A stretch of 64,000 nt of DNA from Tistrella bauzanensis (GCF_014636235.1 NZ_BMDZ01000011.1:35190-99189), one strand, 5' to 3'; shown: positions 54,885-63,924, numbered from the stretch's first letter. A program made the numbers and translations. Notes: generated from the letters alone by a model not told the origin.

Positions 54885-55581
54885 GGGCATGTCCTCCGGT
54901 GAACAACGCCGCCTCCGCCAGCGCCACAAGGGCGTCGACGAATGCGGCATCGCTGGCCAGCACGGCGTCTTGCGGCCGCATCTGGGCAAAGGTCGGCCGA
55001 ACGGCCAGGGCATAGGCGAAACCGCCCAGAAGCTGGGTCAGCGGCAGAACCACCGGCCCCGCCGCCACATGGCCGGCCGCTTGCGCGGCCTCGATCACCC
55101 GGCACATCCGGTCGACATAGCCGGCCAGCGGCAGGCTGCGCGCCCGCCCCACCCGGTCGAGATTGTCGAGCAGTTCCCGCAGCACCAGCCGCGCGCCTTG
55201 CGGCCGCTCCGCCGTCCAGGTCGCCTGCACCCGCACCATCGCGCAGGCGGCATCCCGCGGACCTCCGGCATCGGCCAGGGCCGCGTCCAGCAGGGCGTCG
55301 AGTTCGGCGCCCACCCGCGCCAACACCGCGCCATAGAGCCGGGCCTTGCTGGGGAAATGATGCAGCAGCCCGGCATTGCCCAGGCCTCTGGCCGCGGCCA
55401 GCGCCGCCAGCCCGACGCCATGAAAGCCATGGGCGGCGAACAGCCGCTCGGCCTCGTCGAGCAGCAGAGCGCGGGTTTCCTCGCCACGCTCCCGGCGCCG
55501 CGCGGGGCGGGTGCGCGCGCGCTGAGCCTGGGTTGAGCGGGCAGTGGTTGAGCGGGCCGTGAGGCGATCGGTGTCGGTCAT
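54862..55581 (-). CDS. TetR-family transcriptional regulator
   Basis: A 239-residue regulator. The DNA-binding helices are RALLLDEAERLFAAHGFHGV (~42) and LAALAAARGLGNAGLLHHFP, and the ligand domain follows. The putative promoter's -10 element overlaps the ATG at 55590, so translation more likely starts at ATG 55581, giving a nearly leaderless message. It is in one unit with the Rieske oxygenase and divergent from an enoyl-CoA hydratase gene; it probably represses both. Confidence 0.88.
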   Translation of the reverse strand: MTDTDRLTARSTTARSTQAQRARTRPARRRERGEETRALLLDEAERLFAAHGFHGVGLAALAAARGLGNAGLLHHFPSKARLYGAVLARVGAELDALLDAALADAGGPRDAACAMVRVQATWTAERPQGARLVLRELLDNLDRVGRARSLPLAGYVDRMCRVIEAAQAAGHVAAGPVVLPLTQLLGGFAYALAVRPTFAQMRPQDAVLASDAAFVDALVALAEAALFTGGHAHADPDAR

Positions 55582-55588
55582 ACGGAGC

Positions 55589-55617
55589 ATTAACCAACCG
55601 ATCGGTCGGTCTGTCAA
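55589..55617 (-). promoter_or_regulatory. TetR promoter with operator in the spacer
   Basis: On the minus strand TTGACA (55612-55617), a 17-nt spacer and GTTAAT (55589-55594) form a good sigma70 promoter. The spacer is almost filled by ACCGACCGATCGGTTGGT (55593-55610), an 18-bp palindrome with one mismatched pair, resembling ACCGACCGxTCGGT-type TetR operators. Repressor binding here would block polymerase directly. Confidence 0.7.
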
Positions 55618-55697
55618 GATGCGCCGGCAGCCGGTTGCCGTTCCGGCCGGCAACGCGCAGGATCCGGGCCACCCTCATTCTCAGGACACACGATGCC

Positions 55698-56501
55698 ATG
55701 ACCGATCAACCATCCTCCGCCGTCTCCGTCTCGATCGCCGGACCGGTCGCCACGGTGCGTTTCGACCGCCCGGCCCGGCAGGTCAATCCGCTCTCCCCGG
55801 CCCTGCTGCACGACCTGACCGATGCCGCGCGCCATCTGGCCCGCCGACCGGAGATCGCGGTGGTGATCCTGCACGGATCGGACACGGCCTTCAGCGGCGG
55901 GTTCGATCTGGCGGATCCGGGCGTGGCGGCCCTGGCCGATGGCGCGGACGAGGCCCTGGCCGAACAGATCGCCCGCGCCGGCGGCGAGGCCGTCGAGGCC
56001 TGGACCAGCCTGCCGCCGGTCACCATCGCCGCCGTCGAGGGCTATGCCCTGGGTGGCGGGCTGGTGATGGCGCTGGCCTGCGATTTCCGGGTGGCCCGCG
56101 CGGGTGCCTTGTTCGGCCTGCCGGAAATCGACCGCGGCATCACGCCCGGCTGGGGATGCCTGCCGCGTCTTATCGCCACCATCGGCCTTCAGGCCACCCG
56201 TCGCATGGCGCTGCTCGGCACCAATGTCACCGCTGAACAGGCACTCACCCTGGGGCTGGTCGACGGCATCGCCGATGCCGACGCCACCGCCCTCGATGCC
56301 GCCCGGATCATGGCCGACCGGCTGGCCGCCAAACCCGCCACCCCCTTGCGGATGAACAAGCGGATGCTGAACGCCAGTGGCATCGCGCCGCTTTCCGCTG
56401 CGTCGCTGATCGATATCGACCAATTCACCGGTGCTGCGCGCGGTGCCGCCTTCCGCGCGGAACAGGGCCGTTTCGCCGCCCGCCGGGGTGATGGACGCTG
56501 A
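55698..56501 (+). CDS. Enoyl-CoA hydratase/isomerase family protein
   Basis: A 267-residue crotonase-fold enzyme. The oxyanion-hole segments are GSDTAFSGGFDLADPG (~60) and GYALGGGLVMALACDFRVA (~115). The catalytic Glu is in FGLPEIDRGITPGWG (~140). It acts on acyl-CoA in fatty- or aromatic-acid breakdown. It is divergent from the TetR-Rieske unit and likely under the same regulator. Confidence 0.9.
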   Translation: MTDQPSSAVSVSIAGPVATVRFDRPARQVNPLSPALLHDLTDAARHLARRPEIAVVILHGSDTAFSGGFDLADPGVAALADGADEALAEQIARAGGEAVEAWTSLPPVTIAAVEGYALGGGLVMALACDFRVARAGALFGLPEIDRGITPGWGCLPRLIATIGLQATRRMALLGTNVTAEQALTLGLVDGIADADATALDAARIMADRLAAKPATPLRMNKRMLNASGIAPLSAASLIDIDQFTGAARGAAFRAEQGRFAARRGDGR

Positions 56502-56525
56502 CATATCGGGGCCTGCGATCAGGTT

Positions 56526-56545
56526 ATTGCAAATAAGTCGCATTC
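56526..56545 (+). promoter_or_regulatory. Iron-box-like motif upstream of the FecI-type gene
   Basis: The motif ATTGCAAATAAGTCGCATTC lies 54 nt before the sigma-factor start in an AT-rich leader. It resembles Fur-type iron boxes (ATTGCAAAT half), and 14 of 20 positions match the motif at 58241-58260 before the receptor gene. It supports iron control; the binding protein is not identified. Confidence 0.5.
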
Positions 56546-56598
56546 TCTCTAAACTACGGTCTTCTCAGATATATCCGGATGGCCTGCCGCCGCCGGTG

Positions 56599-57159
56599 AT
56601 GCCCGCTGGGCTCTTCGGGATATCGCGGATCTTGGACCGAACGGCGCTCGACCGGCTCAATCACGTCTATACCGGCCAGCGCCGCGTTCTGGTGCGCAGC
56701 CTGACATCCATCGTCGGCAGCCTGGCGGTGGCCGAGGATCTGGCGCAGGAGACCTATCTGAAGGTCCGCGCCGCGCTGGCGCATACCCAGGTTCAGCATC
56801 TGGAGCCGTTCCTGTTCCGCACCGCCCGCAATCTGGCGCTCGACCATCTGCGTCGCGAACGCCGCCAGGGCGCCGTGGTCGGCCAGGGCGATGCCGATGA
56901 CGACATGGCCCGGATCGCCGCCGACACCCCGACCCCCGAAGCCGAGGTCGGCGACCGCCAGTTGCTCGACCGGCTGGAGCAGGCGATGTCACGGTTGACG
57001 CCGCGCCAGCGCCGGGTGATGGTCGCCTGCCGGCTGGAAGGCCGCAGCTATGGCGAGGTGGCGACATCTCTTGGCGTCTCGACCAGCACGGTTCAGAAGG
57101 ATCTGAAGGACGCGATGGCCGCCTGTCTGGGCAGTTTCATGGCGGGCCCCCGCCAATGA
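56599..57159 (+). CDS. FecI-like ECF sigma factor
   Basis: A 186-residue sigma-70 family protein of the iron-signalling type. Region 2 is LTSIVGSLAVAEDLAQETYL then KVRAAL, with FLFRTARNLALDHLRRERRQ. Region 4 is LTPRQRRVMVACRLEGRSYG then EVATSLGVSTSTVQKDLKDA. ATG 56599 was chosen because it lies after the iron-box-like motif and the family N-terminus begins nearby; the open frame extends back to 56431. Its stop overlaps the fecR start by 4 nt. It should transcribe the receptor gene downstream. Confidence 0.92.
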   Translation: MPAGLFGISRILDRTALDRLNHVYTGQRRVLVRSLTSIVGSLAVAEDLAQETYLKVRAALAHTQVQHLEPFLFRTARNLALDHLRRERRQGAVVGQGDADDDMARIAADTPTPEAEVGDRQLLDRLEQAMSRLTPRQRRVMVACRLEGRSYGEVATSLGVSTSTVQKDLKDAMAACLGSFMAGPRQ

Positions 57160-58163
57160 CCGGCACCCGCGACACCATGGACCCGGTCACAACCGATGCG
57201 GCCATCATCGATGCCGCGCTTGAGCGGTTCATCCGCGTGCGCGACCCCGATGCCGCCCCGGGCGAGGCCGAGGCGCTGGCCGCCTGGGCCGCCGCCGACC
57301 CAGCCCATGCCGCGGCTCTGGCCCGGGTCGAGGCGATGTGGGGCGCCGATGTCTTCGCCACCGCCATTGCGAAGGCTGCCACCACCGACATGGCCCCTGC
57401 GGATGCGCGCAGCCCCGATGCTATATCCGACGCGGCCGCCGCGCGCCGGCGCCGGCCGGTTCTGCGTCGGCTGGCGCTCGCCGCCTCGGTTCTGGTGGCG
57501 GTCGGTATCGGCGCCGCCCTCGATCTGCCGGTGCGGCTTCAGGCCGATGCGATCACCGCCACCGGCGAGCGTCGGGTGATGATGCTGGCCGATGGCTCGC
57601 GCGTCACCCTCGACACCGACACGGCGATTGCCGTCACCATCGACGACACCGGCCGGCATCTGCGCCTGCTGGGCGGGCGGGCCTTCTTCGAGGTGTCACC
57701 CGATGGCGCGCGGCCATTCACGGTCGCGGCCGGCCCGGCGATGGTCCGGGTCACCGGCACCGCCTTCGCCGTCGGCTTCACCGCCGATGACGCCGTCAGG
57801 GTTCAGGTCCGCAGCGGCCGGGTCGAAGCCGGCGCCGCCGGCCGCAGCGTGGCACTCACCGCCGGCGACGCCCTGCGTCTCGACGACACCGGCCCCGGCG
57901 CCGTCACCCGCCCCGATCCGGCCCAGAGCCTGGGCTGGCTGGACGGGCGGCTGGTCTTCGCCGACCGGCCGCTCGGCGAGGTGCTGGCCGAACTCGACCG
58001 CTATCTGCCGGGGCGCATCCTGATCACCGATCCGGCCCTCGCCAGCCGCCGGGTCACCGGCAATTACCGGCTCGACGACCCGGCCGACAGCACGCAGTCG
58101 CTTGCCGCCGTGGCCGGCGCGCGCGTCACCCGCCTGACCGGCATGCTGCTGATCCTGCGCTGA
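57156..58163 (+). CDS. FecR-like anti-sigma/signal-transfer protein
   Basis: A 335-residue inner-membrane regulator. The cytoplasmic N-terminal domain contains AAWAAADPAHAAALARVEAMWG (given to its key DPAHAAALARVE core), and there is one membrane helix (RRLALAASVLVAVGIGAALD, ~103). The periplasmic FecR domain has GERRVMMLADGSRVTLDTDT, GRAFFEVSPDGARPFTVAAG and a C-terminal STN-like part (GYRLDDP-type NYRLDDPADSTQSLA). It relays receptor occupancy to the sigma factor. Confidence 0.92.
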   Translation: MTGTRDTMDPVTTDAAIIDAALERFIRVRDPDAAPGEAEALAAWAAADPAHAAALARVEAMWGADVFATAIAKAATTDMAPADARSPDAISDAAAARRRRPVLRRLALAASVLVAVGIGAALDLPVRLQADAITATGERRVMMLADGSRVTLDTDTAIAVTIDDTGRHLRLLGGRAFFEVSPDGARPFTVAAGPAMVRVTGTAFAVGFTADDAVRVQVRSGRVEAGAAGRSVALTAGDALRLDDTGPGAVTRPDPAQSLGWLDGRLVFADRPLGEVLAELDRYLPGRILITDPALASRRVTGNYRLDDPADSTQSLAAVAGARVTRLTGMLLILR

Positions 58164-58207
58164 TCCCGGCGCCCCGGACATGTCCTCATAAAAAAATTTA
58201 CGCGATC

Positions 58208-58236
58208 CCCCGGCCTGACGCGTCAGGTCTCCGGGG
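58208..58236. promoter_or_regulatory. Stem-loop between fecR and the receptor gene
   Basis: CCCCGG/CCGGGG arms (58208-58213, 58231-58236) enclose the perfect palindrome CCTGACGCGTCAGG (58214-58227). It lies 45 nt after fecR and just before the second iron-box-like motif. It may end fecIR transcription or be a protein site. Confidence 0.5.
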
Positions 58237-58240
58237 CGTA

Positions 58241-58260
58241 ATTGCATGCGAGACGCAATC
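58241..58260 (+). promoter_or_regulatory. Iron-box-like motif upstream of the TonB receptor gene
   Basis: ATTGCATGCGAGACGCAATC shares ATTGCA-N4-AG-N-CGCA-N-TC with the motif at 56526-56545. It also has a perfect ATTGC/GCAAT inverted repeat. It lies 55 nt before the receptor ATG, the same distance as the first motif from fecI, so both are probably read by the same regulator. Confidence 0.5.
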
Positions 58261-58315
58261 GCAAGACATGTGGCACGCCCCACCCTATCGGTGACGCACA
58301 GGCGGGACGTTCCTC

Positions 58316-60787
58316 ATGACCACACGGCATCAGCCCCTTTGCCCCACATCCGGACGGCGCGCCGCCGCACGGCCGGCGCGCCGCGCGACCATGGCCGGCG
58401 TCGCCCTGGTCGGCGCCGCCATCCTGTCCGGTCCCGGCATCACCGGCCGCGCCGCCGCGCAGATCTCGGGTGCGCCGGTTGCCGCCGAGGATCAGCGCCA
58501 TGATTTCGACATCCCCCGCCAGCCGCTGGTGCAGGCGATCAATGCCTTCAGCAGCGCCACCGGCTGGAATGCGGGCTTCGCCGCCGGGCTCGATGCCGGC
58601 ATCGTCTCCCCAGGCGTCCGCGGCCGGCTCGACAGTGAACAGGCCCTGCGCCAGTTGCTGTCGGGCACCGGCCTCACCTATCGCATCACCGGCCCGCGGG
58701 CGGTGATGCTGGAAGCTCTGCCGCCAGCCGAGGCCGGCACCACCCGGCTCGATCCGCTCACCATCGATGCCGGGCGTCAGGGCACGGCACGCGGCGCGGT
58801 CGCCGGCATCGCCGCCAGCCATTCGGTCACGGCATCCAAGACCGACACCCCGATCATCCTCACCCCCCAGGCGATATCGGTCGTCACCCGCGATCAGATG
58901 GACATGCAGGGCTCCGACACCGTCACCCAGGCGCTGCGCTATGCGCCGGGCGTGATCAGCCAGTATGGCAATGTCGATCTCCGGCTCGACTGGTTCACGG
59001 TGCGCGGCTTCACCCCCGGGCGTTATCTCGATGGCCTGCGCCTGCCCTTCGGGTCGCGCGGCTATGCCCAGCCGCGCATCGAGCCCTATGGCCTTGAACG
59101 CATCGAGGTTCTGAAGGGCCCGGCCTCGGTGCTCTATGGCCAGAACGCGCCCGGCGGCCTGCTGGGCATGACATCCAAGCGCCCCACCGCCGACAGGCTG
59201 AACGAGATCGAGCTTGGCACCGGCAGCTATGGCCGTCGGCAGTTGGCCGGCGATTTCTCGGGCGCCATGGATGACGACAACCGTCTGCTCTATCGCCTGA
59301 CCGTGGTCGGGCGCGAGGCCGACACCCAGTATGACCATGTCGAGGAGGACAAGATCTTCGTGGCCCCGGCATTCACCTGGGCCGGCGACGACACGACACT
59401 GACGGTGCTGTCGCAATACCAGAAGATCCGCTCGGAAGGCGGCGGCGGCGCGCCGGTCCTGCCCTCGATCGGCACGCTCTATCCGCATCCCGACGGCTAT
59501 ATCCCCACCAATCGTTTCGTGGGCGAGCCCGATTACGACCTGTTCACCAACGAGCAATGGATGCTGGGCTACGAGGTCGAGCACCGGCTGGACGATGTCT
59601 GGACCGTCAGCCACAGCCTGCGCTATGCCGATGTCGACACCAGCACCCGGCGGGTGCAGGGCTATGCGCTATCGGATCAGACCCTCTACCGCTATGCATG
59701 GGCCTTCCCCGAAACCGCCCGCAGCCTCACCGCCGACACCCGCGCCGAGGCCCGTTTCGAGACCGGTCCGGTTGGCCATGATCTGCTGATCGGCGTCGAT
59801 CTGCTTCACGAGAACAGCCATTTCGACGAGACCCAGCTTGCGATGGTCGCGCCGATCGATGTCTTCGACCCGGTCTATTCGGGCGGCATCACCGTGCCGC
59901 CAGTCGGCACCAGCATCGACCAGACCCGCCGCCAGACCGGCGTCTATGTCCAGAACCTGATGAGCCTGGGGCGCTGGCATCTGATGCTTGGCGGGCGTTA
60001 TGACCACGCCGAGGCCAAGACCGATACCAACGGCACCATTGTCCGTCACGATGACGAGGCATTCACCGGCCGCGCCGGCCTGGTCTATGCCTTCGACAAC
60101 GGCCTCGCCCCCTATATCAGCTACACGACCTCGTTTCAGCCGCTTGGCGGCTCAACGCCTGACGGCCGGCCGCTTGAGCCGATGGAAGGCCGGCAGGCTG
60201 AAATCGGGCTGCGCTATCAACCGGTCGGCTATAACTCGATGATCACGGTCTCGGCCTATCATCTGGTGCAGGAGAATGTCGCCACCAGCACCACCGGCGG
60301 TGCCTTCATCCAGAGCGGCGAGGTCGAGGTGAAGGGGCTGGAGGTGGAAGCCCATGCCGATCTGGGCGAGGGCTACCGCGCGATCGCAAGCTATGCCTAT
60401 AGCGACAGCGAAATCACTGAAACCGAACGCGACGCACAGCTTGGCCGGCAACTGGCCTTCGTGCCGCGCAACACCGCCGCCCTCTGGTTGGACAAGAGCT
60501 TCGACAATGGCGTCGCCGACGGGCTGGGGCTGGGCGCCGGCGTGCGCTATATCGGCCATCTCTATGGCGAATTGGACAATCAGTTCAAATCCCCGGGCGT
60601 GACCCTGTTCGATGCCGGGCTGCGGTTCGATCTGGGCCGGCTCAGCCCCGATGCCGCGGGTGCGAGCCTCGCCGTCAACGCCACCAACCTGCTCGACGAA
60701 ACCTATGTCTCCACCTGCCTGTCGGCCAATGCCTGCTATTGGGGCGCCGGCCGGGCGGTGACCGCCTCGCTCAAATACCGCTGGTAA
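58316..60787 (+). CDS. TonB-dependent siderophore receptor with signalling domain
   Basis: An 823-residue outer-membrane receptor. It has a long, Arg-rich signal sequence and an STN signalling domain (DFDIPRQPLVQAINAFSSAT, ~63; LDSEQALRQLLSGTGLTYRI, ~105). The plug domain follows (KTDTPIILTPQAISVVTRDQ, ~178; LKGPASVLYGQNAPGGLLGM) and then a 22-strand barrel ending SLKYRW. The Cys pair STCLSANACYWG near the end is typical of hydroxamate-siderophore receptors of the FhuA/FoxA group. It imports ferric siderophore and signals through FecR. Confidence 0.95.
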   Translation: MTTRHQPLCPTSGRRAAARPARRATMAGVALVGAAILSGPGITGRAAAQISGAPVAAEDQRHDFDIPRQPLVQAINAFSSATGWNAGFAAGLDAGIVSPGVRGRLDSEQALRQLLSGTGLTYRITGPRAVMLEALPPAEAGTTRLDPLTIDAGRQGTARGAVAGIAASHSVTASKTDTPIILTPQAISVVTRDQMDMQGSDTVTQALRYAPGVISQYGNVDLRLDWFTVRGFTPGRYLDGLRLPFGSRGYAQPRIEPYGLERIEVLKGPASVLYGQNAPGGLLGMTSKRPTADRLNEIELGTGSYGRRQLAGDFSGAMDDDNRLLYRLTVVGREADTQYDHVEEDKIFVAPAFTWAGDDTTLTVLSQYQKIRSEGGGGAPVLPSIGTLYPHPDGYIPTNRFVGEPDYDLFTNEQWMLGYEVEHRLDDVWTVSHSLRYADVDTSTRRVQGYALSDQTLYRYAWAFPETARSLTADTRAEARFETGPVGHDLLIGVDLLHENSHFDETQLAMVAPIDVFDPVYSGGITVPPVGTSIDQTRRQTGVYVQNLMSLGRWHLMLGGRYDHAEAKTDTNGTIVRHDDEAFTGRAGLVYAFDNGLAPYISYTTSFQPLGGSTPDGRPLEPMEGRQAEIGLRYQPVGYNSMITVSAYHLVQENVATSTTGGAFIQSGEVEVKGLEVEAHADLGEGYRAIASYAYSDSEITETERDAQLGRQLAFVPRNTAALWLDKSFDNGVADGLGLGAGVRYIGHLYGELDNQFKSPGVTLFDAGLRFDLGRLSPDAAGASLAVNATNLLDETYVSTCLSANACYWGAGRAVTASLKYRW

Positions 60788-60797
60788 GGGCATCCTG

Positions 60798-62024
60798 ATG
60801 CGCGGTCTCTGGGTCAGGGTTCATCGCTGGGCGGGGCTGTCGACCGCGCTGTTCCTGGTGCTGGCCGGGCTGACCGGCAGCGCCATCACCTTCCAGCATG
60901 AACTCGATGCCTGGCTGAACCCGGCGCTGTTCCAGGTGCCGGGGCGCGGACCGGTGCTGACGCCCGATGACATCGTGACCCGGGTCACGGCGATCGATCC
61001 CGACATCGCCGTCACCGCCCTGCCGCTGGTACCCAGGGCGGGCGAGGCGGTGCTGGTCACGGTCCTGCCCCGGCCGGGAACCCTGTCACCGGGTTATGAT
61101 CAGGTCTTCGTCGATCCGGTGACCGGCGACATTCTGGGTCGGCGCGACCAGATGACTGCGATCATGCCCTTTCTCTACACCTTCCATTATTCGCTGACCG
61201 CCGGGCCGGTCGGCAAATGGCTGCTGGGGGTGGTGGCGCTGATCTGGGCGCTGGATGCGGTCGTGGCGCTGTGGCTGACCCTGCCGCGCGGCCGCCGCCC
61301 CTTCACCCGTGGCTTCGGCGCCGGTTGGGCGCCGGCCTGGAAGATCAAGCCCGGCCTGTCATTGCGGGGCACCGGCAGCCATCGCCGGGTGCTCGATCTG
61401 CACCGCGCGCCGGGCCTGTGGCTGTGGGCTGTGTTTCTGGTGCTGGCGATCAGCAGCGTGTCGCTGAACCTGGAAGCCCAGGTGATGCGGCCGCTGTTGT
61501 CTCTGGTGGCGGATCTGTCCCCCAGCGCGCGCGAGGTCGGCGCGCCCCGCTATCGTGCCAACCCGCCCCCGCCCGGCCTCAGTTTCGAACAGGCCGCGGC
61601 CCGTGGCGAGGCTCATGCCGCCGCCAGCGGCCTGCCGGCGCAGGCGGTCGACGCCTATCATTACGCGGCGTTCGGGGTCTATATCATCAGCCTCGACGAG
61701 CCGGAACCGCATGGCCCCTGGGCCATCGACACCGGCCATCCGCATCTCTATCTCGACGATTCAACCGGTGCGGTGCTGCTGGCCAGCATCCCCGGCCAGG
61801 GCACGGTGGGCGATGTGTTCCTTCAGCTTCAGTTCCCGCTGCATTCCGGCCGCATCGGCGGGCTTGCCGGCCGTATTCTGATCGCGGTCGCGGGTGTGGC
61901 GCTCGCCCTGGTCTCGATCACCGGGGTGGTGATCTGGTGGCACAAGCGCCGCGCCCGCCGCCAGATCGCCACCCGGTCGGCCGGAGCACCGCCCGCTGCG
62001 GCACCTGGTCGAGCCACCCCTTGA
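60798..62024 (+). CDS. PepSY-associated membrane protein
   Basis: A 408-residue membrane protein with four helices in the PepSY_TM arrangement. It begins VRVHRWAGLSTALFLVLAGL, then FQHELDAWLNP, then FHYSLTAGPVGKWLLGVVAL, and ends LVSITGVVIWWHKRR. Paired His residues in helices could bind heme. It starts 10 nt after the receptor stop, so it belongs to the siderophore operon. Such proteins are thought to reduce ferric siderophores at the inner membrane (family inference). Confidence 0.9.
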   Translation: MRGLWVRVHRWAGLSTALFLVLAGLTGSAITFQHELDAWLNPALFQVPGRGPVLTPDDIVTRVTAIDPDIAVTALPLVPRAGEAVLVTVLPRPGTLSPGYDQVFVDPVTGDILGRRDQMTAIMPFLYTFHYSLTAGPVGKWLLGVVALIWALDAVVALWLTLPRGRRPFTRGFGAGWAPAWKIKPGLSLRGTGSHRRVLDLHRAPGLWLWAVFLVLAISSVSLNLEAQVMRPLLSLVADLSPSAREVGAPRYRANPPPPGLSFEQAAARGEAHAAASGLPAQAVDAYHYAAFGVYIISLDEPEPHGPWAIDTGHPHLYLDDSTGAVLLASIPGQGTVGDVFLQLQFPLHSGRIGGLAGRILIAVAGVALALVSITGVVIWWHKRRARRQIATRSAGAPPAAAPGRATP

Positions 62025-62146
62025 TGCTGTAAGATTTCGCCTCGACGCAATCAACAGTGGTTGCGCGCAGCCGGAGGCGGGATCGGGCGGCCCACGCGAT
62101 CTGCACCCGCACCCGGCCTTTCTGGATTATCACCGCCGGGTGATCT

Positions 62147-63130
62147 TCAGGGGGTGAGGCGCCGCTTGCCGTCGACCCGGCCGCTGGCGCCGGCATGCGC
62201 CGCCAGCGCAGCGCAGGCCAGGGCCCACGCCGGATCGCCGGCATAGAGCGCCGATCGCAGATAGGCCCAGCTCAGGCGCCGGGTGACCTCCAGACGGTCG
62301 GGATCTTCGTCATCGGTCTCTTTGGCGTCATAGCCGGCGATCCCGCCCAGCCCGTGCCGGCCGCCGAACAGGGTCAGCAGATGGTCGGCACCGGGGCTGT
62401 GGTGAAACGGGTCGGTGTGCCAGTCCGCGCCGCGCGGGCTCAGATGCGGGTTCACGTCGCTGTCGCCCACCACCACCAATGTGGGCGTGGTCATCTGGGA
62501 GAAATCGGGGTTCAGCGCCGAATATGCCGTGCGGGCAAAATCGCTGAGGCTGTCACCGCCATGGCCGGGGGCGGCCAGCAGGACGCCCGCCTTGATGCGC
62601 GGCTCGATCAGCGACACATCGGTCGCGGTCGCGTCGTTGGGATCGGTCAGCCGGGCGCCCAGCAGCATGCCCACCGTCTGGCCACCCATGGAATGTCCGA
62701 CCGCGGCAACCTTGTTTCGATCGACACGGCCGGCAAGTGTCGGAACCGCCGCCACGACATCGTCGAGCCGGTCCAGGATCAGCGTCATATCCGCGACCCG
62801 CGACCGCCAGAACAGCGGCCCCCCCGGGGCATCGGGGGCGAGCCCGGCCACCTTCGAATTGGCATGGGTGGGCTGGATCACCACGAAGCCGCGCGCGGCA
62901 TAGAAATCGACCAGCGGCCCATAGCCATCCTTCGACGGCAGATAGAGCGAAGGGCCATGGCCATGCGAGATCAGGATGACGCCCAGATCATGCCCGCTCA
63001 CCGGCGCCGTGACCCGCAGTTCCAGCGGCAGCCCGCGTCCGGCCGCCGGCAACGTCACCGGATTGACCGAGAGGGTGGGCGTCGGATCGGTGACCGGAAT
63101 GTGCCGGGCCGGGCGGATCAGATTGTTCAT
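62147..63130 (-). CDS. Alpha/beta hydrolase family protein (chlorophyllase/PAF-hydrolase-like)
   Basis: A 327-residue hydrolase. The oxyanion loop is GVILISHGHGPSLYLPSKDG (~50) and the nucleophile elbow is VAAVGHSMGGQTVGMLLGA (Ser ~147). An acid lies in TLVVVGDSDVNPHLSPRGAD and the His in PGADHLLTLFGGRHGLGG. The fold matches chlorophyllase-like or platelet-activating-factor acetylhydrolase-like esterases. No signal peptide is seen. ATG 63130 was preferred over 63172 because homology begins there. It is divergent from a TetR gene. Confidence 0.85.
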   Translation of the reverse strand: MNNLIRPARHIPVTDPTPTLSVNPVTLPAAGRGLPLELRVTAPVSGHDLGVILISHGHGPSLYLPSKDGYGPLVDFYAARGFVVIQPTHANSKVAGLAPDAPGGPLFWRSRVADMTLILDRLDDVVAAVPTLAGRVDRNKVAAVGHSMGGQTVGMLLGARLTDPNDATATDVSLIEPRIKAGVLLAAPGHGGDSLSDFARTAYSALNPDFSQMTTPTLVVVGDSDVNPHLSPRGADWHTDPFHHSPGADHLLTLFGGRHGLGGIAGYDAKETDDEDPDRLEVTRRLSWAYLRSALYAGDPAWALACAALAAHAGASGRVDGKRRLTP

Positions 63131-63243
63131 GGCGGTGATGCCCCTGTTTCGGGATGGTGGAACCGGCGCCACGTCGCTATAGAGCGGAGAAGCGGACCAG
63201 CCTGTCGAAAAACGGAACGTTGATCCGCATGGGAATCATATAC

Positions 63244-63256
63244 GGAACTTCGTTCC
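63244..63256. promoter_or_regulatory. Operator candidate between the hydrolase and TetR genes
   Basis: GGAAC-TTC-GTTCC is a perfect inverted repeat in the AT-rich 179-nt region between the divergent hydrolase and TetR genes. It lies 54 nt before the regulator start, a usual position for autoregulation. Confidence 0.5.
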
Positions 63257-63309
63257 ATTTATCAACAGGCCCGGTGACGGCAGCGTGCCCGACCGGCAAT
63301 GGAGGCCCG

Positions 63310-63924
63310 ATGTCCCACGACCCGACAGTGTCGCAGGACGGCACGCCGCACGACGACATGCCGCCTGTGGAACGGCGCGTGCGTGCCGATGCGCGCCGAA
63401 ACGAGGATGCGGTGCTCGAAGCGGCAAAGGTGGTGTTTGCGATCTCAGGCGTCGAGGCGCCGGTCAGAGAGATTGCAGGCCGCGCCGGCGTCGGCGTCGG
63501 CACGCTGTATCGCCGCTTCCCGAAACGCGCCGATCTGGTGGCGGCGGTGTTCCGGCGCGAGGTCGATGCCTGCGCCGCCGAGGCCGCATCCCTGGCCGCC
63601 CGTCATCCGCCAGCCGAAGCGCTGGTCCTGTGGCTCCGCCGCTATACCGCCTTCATCGCCACCAAGAAGGGCCTCGCCGCCGCGCTCCATTCGGGCGACC
63701 CGGCCTTCGATGTACTGCCCGCCTATTTCCGCGCCCATTTCGAACCTGCCCTCACAGCCCTTCTGAATGCTGCCGCCGCCACCGGCCGGATCCGCGACGA
63801 CATCCCGGCCTTCGACCTGCTGCGCGCGATCGGCAATCTGTCGGTTTCATCGGATGAGGACGGCATCGCCCATACCAGGCGCATGGTTGATCTGCTGATC
63901 GACGGGTTGCGTCGTCACCCATAG
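63310..63924 (+). CDS. TetR-family transcriptional regulator
   Basis: A 204-residue regulator. The helix-turn-helix is VREIAGRAGVGVGTLYRRFP (~52) followed by KRADLVAAVF. The C-terminal domain resembles the TetR_C SbtR-like group (LVLWLRRYTAFIATKKGLAA, ~105). GGAGG lies 5 nt before ATG 63310. It is divergent from the alpha/beta hydrolase, its likely target. Nothing can be assigned in the last 76 nt of the window. Confidence 0.9.
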   Translation: MSHDPTVSQDGTPHDDMPPVERRVRADARRNEDAVLEAAKVVFAISGVEAPVREIAGRAGVGVGTLYRRFPKRADLVAAVFRREVDACAAEAASLAARHPPAEALVLWLRRYTAFIATKKGLAAALHSGDPAFDVLPAYFRAHFEPALTALLNAAAATGRIRDDIPAFDLLRAIGNLSVSSDEDGIAHTRRMVDLLIDGLRRHP

